In this document: piece by piece, positions 43,179 through 50,740 of the stretch
Numbering within the stretch: the first letter of the stretch is position 1
Layout: every line of letters begins with the position of its first letter
NCBI GenBank assembly: GCA_032718475.1
Contig: JAUCBJ010000312.1
Location: 1 to 50,740, forward strand
Direction: 5' to 3'
DNA length: 50,740 nt
Origin: Nemertoderma westbladi
Lineage: Eukaryota > Xenacoelomorpha > Nemertodermatida > Nemertodermatidae
Position numbers and translations under genes: made by a program
The notes under the pieces: generated by a model
Databases searched by the model: none
What the model was told of the DNA's origin: nothing
Seen by the model: the letters and a program-made list of their open reading frames with translations, nothing else

Positions 43179-43604
43179 TCATCTTAGCTTTATAATCAAC
43201 ATTACTACTACTACTAGGTCAAGCGAACTCGGACAGTGGAAATGAGATCCTGGTATGACCTCGTCTTTACTTCGCCGGCAGTGCCCACTGAATCTTAATC
43301 TGCGTTCACGGAGGGTGGTTGATACAGGTGGTATTGTACCATAAAGCTCGGCGTTTGTCATGTGTTGTCTCCAGCTGATGTTTAGGGCTGCCCTTGTGTA
43401 GCAACCATCAATTCGTTGTTCAAGTGATTTAGTCAGTGTCCAGGTCTCACCCCCGTATAAAAATACACTTTCCACTGTGGCTCGAAATAACTTAGTCTTC
43501 AGGTGCCTGGAAAGATCTGACTTCCAGATGGTATCCATTTTTGATAGAGCTACCCAAGCCTTTGCTTTCCTAACTTCTATGTCCTTTTTGCTACTCTCAT
43601 CCAT
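43179..43604 (-). pseudogene. LINE-B C-terminal region
   Basis: Reads KAWVALSKMDTIWKSDLSRH, LKTKLFRATVESVFLYGGET and RLRFSGHCRRSKDEV, the same modular C-terminus as LINE-A but different in sequence. The last codons run beyond the element end into flanking DNA. Confidence 0.82.
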
Positions 43605-44313
43605 GATCCAAGGTACTGGAATTCATCGACCTTCCTTAGTTGATTATTATCAATGGTTGTCAAGTTTCCATCAACATTAAAGGTCATGAATTCGGTCTTT
43701 GTAGAATTTATATGCAATCCAACCTCCTTAGCAGCCCTCTCCACTTTATTTAGTAGAAGCTGTGCATCTGCTAGCGTATTAGAGAGCAGATCGATGTCAT
43801 CCACAAAGTCTGTGTCTGTGACTGTAGTTGCCGGATATCTACTACTTCTGCGTTCTTGAAGTGTGAATCCCAGATCTTCACCCTTTGTGGCTGTCCTCAT
43901 TGCGTAATCCAGCACAATTACAAATAGTAATGGTGCTAATGTGTCACCTTGCAGTACGCCAGCCAGGGTTGAGAGAAAACTCAGTACTGCGAGTTTTGCG
44001 AGTACCTGCGCTTCTGTGTCACAATATAACAATCCAATGCCAGCATCAATTACTTCTGGTATTCCACAAGCTCTTAGGATTTCAAGCATTTTACCTATAT
44101 GGATGGAGTCGAATGCCTTCTTAAACTCCACAAAAAAAAGACTGCGGGGAAATTCTTTGACTTAATTCCTTCAATCAGTCTCCATAGTGCAAGTATCTGA
44201 GCTATTGTTGATCTACTTGGTCGAAATCCACTTTTGCTCTTATGCAGTAGTTTCTCTATGTGAGGCCTAATCCTATATAGAATCATTTTATTGTATATTT
44301 TGGCAGCTACCAC
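43577..44313 (-). pseudogene. LINE-B reverse transcriptase palm
   Basis: Two overlapping frames. 44313-44095 has the fingers motif YNKMILYRIRPHIEKLLHKS and SGFRPSRSTIAQI. 44131-43577 has FKKAFDSIH (motif A), GVLQGDTLAPLLFVIVLDYA (motif B), then TDTDFVDDIDLLS (motif C, FVDD in place of the usual F/YADD) and GLHINSTKTEFM. The Val in place of Ala next to the catalytic DD is unusual and may reflect decay. Confidence 0.87.
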
Positions 44314-45343
44314 AAGCAGACAGATCCCACGATAGTTTTTTGGTATGCCGAGGTCTCCTCTCAGCCCTCCACGTTAAAAATGTTTCACGGGACTCACGGT
44401 AAAGCTCCTTTAGGTTGTCATTCCACCCTGGGATATTTTTAGCCGATGTACTACTTTTCTGCTTTGGAACATTGGAATTTGCACAATTAATTAACACATT
44501 GGAAGTGACATTCCATAAGTTATCTATTGCCAGTCTATGATTATGATCAGTACAATTGGAATCACGGCAATAAATTTGAGAAGGGATTAAAATCCCTTCC
44601 AGATTGTGATTTAAAGCGGAACTGAACTTCTCAAGTTGCTTAGGCGAAGCAGCTAAACAACAGGGTATATTTGGACCACTGATAGGCCGATCAGCCCCTG
44701 GAGATATATTACATATAACCACTGGATCTATTTCAAGATCAAATGATAAGGGCATGTGATCCTCAAATGTAAGATTGTAATTTATACACAAATTAAAAAT
44801 CTTTGTACTCATAGAAGCTGAGCAAACCACATGATCCAACCATGAGGTTGTACCATGAGCACTACTGACATAAGTAAAACTATTCTGAGGTAGAATATCT
44901 ATGTCTACTATATTTAAATTTAGATCATTACACCAACTGACCAATTCTTTTAAAAATATCCGACCAGGTCCCGGTGATGAATTGAAATCACCAACAATAA
45001 ATGAATATGCTGTTGGAATAGATTCTAACTCTGTACCTAAATTACCTAAACAACACAGATATGAATCATTATTATCGCTACACTCATGAGGTAAATATAC
45101 ATTGATTGCTAAAATTTTCCCGACATTATCATTAGAATCGTTAATATAAATGGGCATAATACGATCATTGTCACAATCCACAAATTCAAATAAGCCAGAT
45201 AATTCTTCCCGAAACAGAACTGCGAGACCACCATAAGGGCGGCCAACAACGAGACCCTCGCTTAAATCTACGGGAGATTTACCCCGAGCACTAAAACGTT
45301 TATCAATATTTTCTAAAAAACATAATTCTTGCTGTGGAAGCAT
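44288..45343 (-). pseudogene. LINE-B endonuclease domain
   Basis: A 351-codon frame. Visible endonuclease motifs: a QEL-type catalytic glutamate (just upstream in the next frame, LQELMLPQQEL), YGGLAVLFRE, INVYLPHECS, the core FIVGDFNSSPG, TSWLDHVVCS (the conserved LDH/D) and TFEDHMPLSF (the conserved DH). After the endonuclease comes the basic linker NIPGWNDNLKELYRESRETF, typical of the segment before the reverse transcriptase. Near complete, though the last 20 codons run out of frame. Confidence 0.87.
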
Positions 45344-45626
45344 CAGTTCCTGTAAAAAAAATAATATCTGATTTATTGCACAATTCCCTTATAACATGTA
45401 AAGCTTTGTATGAGGGTATTCTAATATTCTTAAATGCCGCCATTATTGATTTATGCAAACTTAAATATATAATATAAAATATAAAAATATTTATAAGAAA
45501 AAAACAAATTAAAACTCACTAAGATATACTATACATAATGATATTATACTTTACAATTATTGATTACCCTGATTAACCCTCATTTCCCTGCGAGACTGAC
45601 CTCACCCTTCTCAGTCTCACTAGCAA

Positions 45627-45765
45627 TGTCAGATGACTCAAGTTCCAACGAATCACATTCTTTGTCACCACGACCAGCTGCTTCTCCTCCCTCAGCCACT
45701 ACCAGTGGAACCACCCCATCCACGGCATTTGGATCCGCCACAACCACATCCTGTGATTTCGAACT
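45627..45765 (+). CDS. Ser/Thr/Pro-rich short coding segment before array
   Basis: From ATG 45627 a frame reads MSDDSSSNESHSLSPRPAAS and a Ser/Thr/Pro/Ala-rich stretch for about 45 codons, then enters the 30-bp array, where it continues for artefactual reasons. The composition is that of a disordered protein start. It may be a real first exon or the start of an element ORF; unrecognised. Confidence 0.25.
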
Positions 45766-46698
45766 GTTATCCGTAGCTCCCTTATGTTCTGTTCTGTTAT
45801 CTGTAGCTCCCTTATGTTCTGTTCTGTTATCTGTAGCTCCCTTATGTTCTGTTCTGTTATCCGTAGCTCCCTTATGTTCTGTTCTGTTATCTGTAGCTCC
45901 CTTATGTTCTGTTCTGTTATCCGTAGCTCCCTTATGTTCTGTTCTGTTATCTGTAGCTCCCTTATGTTCTGTTCTGTTATCTGTAGCTCCCTTATGTTCT
46001 GTTCTGTTATCTGTAGCTCCCTTATGTTCTGTTCTGTTATCTGTAGCTCCTTTATGTTCTGTTCTGTTATCCGTAGCTCCCTTATGTTCTGTTCTGTTAT
46101 CTGTAGCTCCCTTATGTTCTGTTATCCGTAGCTCCCTTATGTTCTGTTCTGTTATCTGTAGCTCCCTTATGTTATGTTCTGTTATCTGTAGCTCCCTTAT
46201 GTTCTGTTCTGTTATCTGTAGCTCCCTTATGTTCTGTTCTGTTATCTGTAGCTCCCTTATGTTCTGTTCTGTTATCTGTAGCTCCCTTATGTTCTGTTCT
46301 GTTATCCGTAGCTCCCTTATGTTCTGTTCTGTTATCTGTAGCTCCCTTATGTTCTGTTCTGTTATCCGTAGCTCCCTTATGTTCTGTTCTGTTATCTGTA
46401 GCTCCCTTATGTTCTGTTCTGTTATCTGTAGCTCCCTTATGTTCTGTTCTGTTATCCGTAGCTCCCTTATGTTCTGTTCTGTTATCTGTAGCTCCCTTAT
46501 GTTCTGTTCTGTTATCCGTAGCTCCCTTATGTTCTGTTCTGTTATCTGTAGCTCCCTTATGTTCTGTTCTGTTATCTGTAGCTCCCTTATGTTCTGTTCT
46601 GTTATCCGTAGCTCCCTTATGTTCTGTTCTGTTATCTGTAGCTCCCTTATGTTCTGTTCTGTTATCTGTAGCTCTCTTATGTTCTGTTCTGTTATCTG
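45765..46698 (+). repeat. 30-bp minisatellite, about 31 units
   Basis: The unit is TGTTCTGTTCTGTTATCTGT followed by AGCTCCCTTA, with C/T exchanges (ATCTGTAG/ATCCGTAG) and one 5-bp-shorter unit near 46121. The period is divisible by three, hence long frames on both strands (LLSVAPLCSV on plus, DNRTEHKGAT on minus). Very low divergence suggests recent growth or homogenisation. Confidence 0.95.
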
Positions 46699-47098
46699 TT
46701 ACCTTATGATCATTCGGTTTTGTCGAACGGCCCATACGGCAGCTTGAAGCTCCAGGCTTGGCATAGTTGCTATGAACTCCCCTGAGACCGTCTTTGCTTT
46801 CCCAAAAACGAAGCTTGTATCAATACCTCCATCCTCATCTATCCAACAACTTTGTATCATAGCATATCTATACAACAACTTTGTATCATAGCATTATAGC
46901 CATGCTAGTTTGAATATAGCATGGCTATATTTGGTATATTCGTTATGTTATATGTATATGTGTATATACATGTATATATGTATATATATATGTCGGTATA
47001 TTAATTACCAATTGTCCATCAACCGGTTTCCAATAACACATTAGATATTATATGTAACTTAACTTACCCTTACTTACCCTACTTAACTTAACTTAACA
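46699..47098. other. Non-coding sequence
   Basis: A tandem pair of CAACAACTTTGTATCATAGC, (TA/TG)-rich sequence at 46930-47000 and TTAACTTACCC echoes at 47055-47100. No gene. Confidence 0.45.
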
Positions 47099-47640
47099 TA
47101 CCCTCGAAACAGGAAAAGGGCCCCCTGGACTGACAACAAAATCCAGAAGTGCCGAAATGACCTCTATAAGGTGCAGAAAGAGTCCCGACTCAAACAGACT
47201 ACAGCGGCCAAAAATACACTCAAGGTTGCATCTAGGTCCCTGAACAGGCAGTACTCCGTTAATCTACAGGAGCTAATAAACCAACAGGTTGATGCCATCA
47301 ATGATGCTAACGACAGCAGGCAATCATCCCAGGCATGGAAATCGATCAACTTGCTTGCTGGGCGGAAAAGCCAACCAACCACCAAGGTTAAGGCTGAATC
47401 ACCAGCCGATCGCCTCAATGCAATGGTTGGAAGGCCCACTTTGAAAAGTTCCTCAATAATGACAGGGTATTTATAGAAGTAAACGTGTCTGAGTCTGTAC
47501 TCCCAGATATTCCCATTGGCGATATCTCCTTTGCAGAAGTGAAGGTTGTTGCAAAGAGCATTAAGACAAATCGTGCCAGTGGAGTAGATGGTGTTCCCCC
47601 TGAGGTCTTTTATATCGGACGTTGGTTTTGGAGGAGCGAG
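47099..47640 (+). mobile_element. LINE-A copy 4, linker to RT start
   Basis: A plus-strand internal fragment matching 4270-3800 of LINE-A copy 1 in reverse. It encodes the linker (QTTAAKNTLKVASRSLNRQY, INQQVDAINDANDSRQSSQ) and, after a frameshift near 47430-47480, the first motif of the reverse transcriptase (SIKTNRASGVDGVPPEVF). Both ends are truncated. Confidence 0.85.
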
Positions 47641-48273
47641 ATAGAGAAGGAAGGCTTGCGAGCCTACCATTAGCAATTGGTGCTCAGGAGAAGATATCCA
47701 GACCAGCAGGACGAACTTTTAGATCGTCAGGAGGACACTTTAAGACTTATTTGAAAGTTATTAGCGCATTATGTTTATTTTATATTTGGACTGATTTAAT
47801 TTAGTGAATTTATTATGTATATTTACAATATATAAAACTTATTGAAAGATTTAAAATTATTTGTTCGATTTGTTTCGATTTGTTTTGTTCTGATTTGTTT
47901 AATTTGTTTATCTTGATAACCGAAAGCTCTTTTGTATTTTATGCACTAAAGTTGATTGGTAAATTTGTATTTGTATGTATGATGGATTGTATTTACGCCG
48001 TACCTGCAATATTAAGTATGCAATAATTAGATAGTGATGATTTTATATTTTAGGCCCCACCAATAGATTTAGAAGTATTTGTAAATAGTTTGTATCTCGA
48101 TTGGTGAAAACAGTCTTACTTACTGTTTTCATGGAGCGGTGATGGATTATTTCACTATAAGATAGCATTTGTAGTTTAACGTAAAAAACTTTCGAAAATC
48201 CGACGCATTTTGATTAAGTTACAGTAATGTAATATGCCTATTCATATTAGTACACATAAAACCCCTAGTTAAT
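47641..48273. other. AT-rich non-coding sequence
   Basis: No feature recognised. Confidence 0.45.
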
Positions 48274-48352
48274 CTTGTGGCGTAGTGGTCAGATGGTTAA
48301 GGCGTTGGTTGCATTACATATAGGTTACGAGTTCGAATCCCAGTCGGGAAAT
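48274..48352 (+). ncRNA. tRNA-derived SINE head
   Basis: Has a clear A box (GTGGCGTAGTGG) near 48277 and B box (GTTCGAATCC, 48331-48340), with a D-loop-like AGATGGTTAAGGCG, as in class II tRNAs, but the ends do not form a good acceptor stem. Most likely the promoter head of a SINE, whose body would continue to about 48640. Confidence 0.6.
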
Positions 48353-50436
48353 TTGCATTTTGGGGCAATTTATTTTCATTTGATACAAATTGATAAACCA
48401 ATGAGGTGCGTACAACACATGGAACGATGAGTTGGGCCAATCATGGGCATGGAATATCTTATTGCTCCAATGTGAGGCCATGGAATACTCTGGAAAGTTC
48501 TTGTGGATTCTATGTCCCAGATTTAGTATATAAAGGGCTGGTTTGCCTTCGGTTATCACTACTAACCATACCCCTTGCTTCACTTCGTTTTAACTTTAGT
48601 TACATGTTTCTTGTTGAAACTATTTGGTAAATCTGTTTGATAAAGTTTTGTAAACTGTAAATATACTATAAAACTTCTGAACATGCACTTTTCTGAACGT
48701 CCAACTTTGGGACAACCAAGCATCGGGAAGATGGCCGCCTAGACCGTTAGGCCGTCAGCAACGCAGGGAAAAGATGTCCACAACACGCTAGCGCCCACAT
48801 TAGCTTAGACCGCGCACCCCCTTCGCCCTTCGAAATACTCCACTTTGCCATGCAGCGCCCGCTTTATGAGGAAGGTAAGACTTTGTTTGACGCCCTTGCC
48901 CGACGTAAGACCTATAGATCAGGGTAAGCGTGATGCCATCCTGGGACGCCGCAAATTTAGGATCAAATAACTATATTCTGACAGAACCCCCATCAGTAGT
49001 ACGAATCCCTGGGTTACCTGTATACCTCACAGGTGCGAATTATTGCCGTCCGTCAGTACGCGAGTACATATTAGGTACAGACAGCATATGTTCCATAATT
49101 TAGTGATTCGCAGTACTGACCGTTTGGTACCGGTTCGCTTTGTAGAATATACATTAGTACCCCCCCCCCCCCCCCCCCCCCTCCTGTCTGAACTTTAGTT
49201 ATTTGATCAGGCAAGGAGTATTTCTGCTACCGGCACACCGCTTGGCCTAGGGAGGTTTATTAATATACTACCGCGCCTTGCCACGTACTGATAGGTATTG
49301 CTGCTAACCACCGCGGCAACAAAGTTCTAGAATCAAATTTGTATACCAGATCAGCTAACGTACGGTAGCGATTAAACCCTATTTCTTATCTTACAACCAG
49401 AATCTGGTATTTGTGCCGATCACGGGTGTAGTTACTAACACCGTAATTGCCCGGTTGAGATGTGGATAGGAAGGAGAGAGCTTTGACGTCATTTGTAAGT
49501 ATAAAGTTCTACAAAACACGACTAGCTTATTTTCATAGCTAGCGCACGGTATTGTTTGGTCAGAGAATTACTAAAACCTAGTAAAATGATATACACCAAA
49601 ATTGTTTTATTGTAACACACCCACACACACGCCCTAAAACATATTTACCCTTAGAGTTCTACTAGATAGCGCACTTTAGATTACCTTTAGGCAGAATTTA
49701 TCTGTAATTTACTATTCGTATTTGTAAGTTTAGGATCTGATATTTAGTTACGGCAAAAGGGAGTATTTATTTCGTTATTAAACTGTTGTTTGTCTGAGCA
49801 ACGGTATCGTTACATTAGGCACGACCCTCTTTAGACTGATTTAGTACAGGGGATCAGTATTGTTACGCTAGGTCTTTTAACCCACTAGCTCGTACTACTG
49901 GACTCGTATACTACTGGACTTTACACAGAATATGTGGCTTCAGGAATCGAAATGTTACCTTTATTGGTACTATTTTACCTATGTGTCATTTATGACACAT
50001 CTGGCCTTTCTAGTAACTTTTTAAAATATTCATAGTAGGGATGGCTGTAAAAAAATTTTACTCCACGAGCTTGTAGAACTTTCAAAAGTAGTAAGACTTT
50101 GGAAAATATGGACCTTCACGATTACAATGTAGCTTGTGAGGCATGGTCAAGTCTGATTTGAGTCAAGAATGACACATTGGCCTTTCTAGTGTTAATTTAA
50201 TTATTAATTATTAATTAATTATTATTAACTTGGTGGTTCCCACGTCTGGGTTATTGTACCCGGTAGGCCTATATCCCATTCAGGGTACTTAGCCGCATGG
50301 CAGTCCCTTATATGGTGAAGGCATTATTATGCCTATTACTTTTGACACTACAAGTCAATAGACTTGCAGCTGCAAGTGTTGCTAACCAGGAAATATCAGA
50401 AGATCTAGAAATGAAGAGAAGAGTTACTGGTTAGTT
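48353..50436. other. Sparse sequence, one GC-rich coding-like stretch
   Basis: 48752-48928 (plus) is a GC-rich open stretch of about 58 codons including PFEILHFAMQRPLYEEGK, unrecognised. Two copies of ATGACACAT(C)TGGCCTTTCTAGT lie at about 49993 and 50169. Elsewhere nothing is seen. Confidence 0.3.
49160..49181. repeat. 22-C homopolymer
   Basis: An uninterrupted C run, similar in length to the runs at 28664 and, as G, at 993. Confidence 0.95.
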
Positions 50437-50552
50437 AAATATTGTGCTAGTTATTTATTATTGATGTGAGTATAAAATAAAGCTACAATTCCCAATAAAT
50501 ATTGTGCTAGTTATTTATTATTGATGTGAGTATAAAATAAAGCTACAATTCC
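50437..50552 (+). repeat. Tandem duplication of 60 bp
   Basis: AAATATTGTGCTAGTTATTT ... AAGCTACAATTCC occurs twice with a 60-bp shift and essentially no divergence, so it is recent. Confidence 0.95.
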
Positions 50553-50706
50553 TGTAAGCGGATTCAGTTCTGCTGCATTACCCTCATCATTTATGATGAT
50601 GATGTGGGGGGCGAGGAGTAAGAGGCAGAGTGAGGGACAAAGAGGTCCGAGAGTAGAGTGGAGTTAGAGTGAAACTAAAGAAGTTAGAGTCAGTTTAGAG
50701 TAGAGT

Positions 50707-50740
50707 TGTTCGCGCTTTTGAAGACCTTTAGCAGTTTAAC
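50707..50740 (+). repeat. Dispersed repeat at window end
   Basis: GTTCGCGCTTTTGAAGACCT and the following bases equal 24999-25034. The repeat continues outside the window. Confidence 0.85.

Larger units (their letters stand above)
43206..45443 (-). mobile_element. LINE-B, near full-length but broken
   Basis: Minus-strand non-LTR retrotransposon with an AP-type endonuclease (45343-44288, extending to an ATG at 45443 in another frame), reverse transcriptase (44313-43577) and a C-terminal region (43604-43179). The 3' end at 43206 is followed by (TAG)n (plus CTACTACTACTA at 43203-43216), the same type of tail as LINE-A. Frameshifts separate the parts, one of them in a T-run near 45350. LINE-B is distinct from LINE-A in sequence. 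Confidence 0.87.

Noticed and set aside
45560-46747. 395-codon plus ORF and 187-codon minus ORF
   Set aside because: Open because the 30-bp period is a multiple of three; only the stretch before the array (45627-45765) has protein-like composition.

Overview
This is eukaryotic, almost certainly animal, DNA. It is AT-rich and has no operons. Candidate exons are bounded by consensus GT/AG splice sites, there is a C2H2 zinc-finger exon, and many transposon families of aquatic invertebrate type are present: LINEs with an AP-type endonuclease, hAT-, Mutator- and Tc1/mariner-like non-autonomous elements, a piggyBac fragment, and an integrase (rve) DNA transposon. The words TAGGCCTA and TACCGGTA recur. 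I cannot name the species; a marine invertebrate is my best guess. Host coding sequence is sparse and most of the window is repeat.

0-6.3 kb: a minus-strand candidate gene with exons at 5448-5267 and 2901-2618 and perhaps a last exon at 279-67. Splice phases agree. A LINE-A copy lies in intron 1. 6.6-13.8 kb: one 7.2-kb satellite of 20-bp units containing a recent duplication of about 2.35 kb. 13.8-17 kb: a hAT-type MITE, a 66-bp repeat and a broken extra copy of a zinc-finger-gene exon. 17-25 kb: two back-to-back perfect palindromes, a 2.0-kb element with a nested MITE, 67-bp and 36-bp minisatellites, a fold-back element with a small ORF, and a Mutator-like fold-back element. 25-29 kb: little beyond diverged repeats.

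29.2-32.4 kb: a minus-strand C2H2 zinc-finger gene. Its 3' exon (29739-29195) matches in phase the donor of a damaged 5' exon (32376-31436), and that 5' exon is the one duplicated at 16716-15820. 32.5-42.4 kb: the most interesting block. Long inverted repeats built around GGTCGACC palindromes enclose a plus-strand integrase and a minus-strand HECT-type ubiquitin ligase, both frameshifted. A second 4.4-kb inverted-repeat element, carrying a 2.2-kb minisatellite of 10-bp units, has jumped into the 5' part of the ligase gene. 42.9-47.7 kb: piggyBac debris, a second LINE (LINE-B), a 30-bp minisatellite and another LINE-A fragment. 48-50.7 kb: a tRNA-derived SINE head and mostly featureless sequence.

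No autonomous element looks intact. Very long ORFs at 20.8-21.8, 38.3-40.5 and 45.6-46.7 kb are by-products of tandem repeats and are not annotated as proteins.
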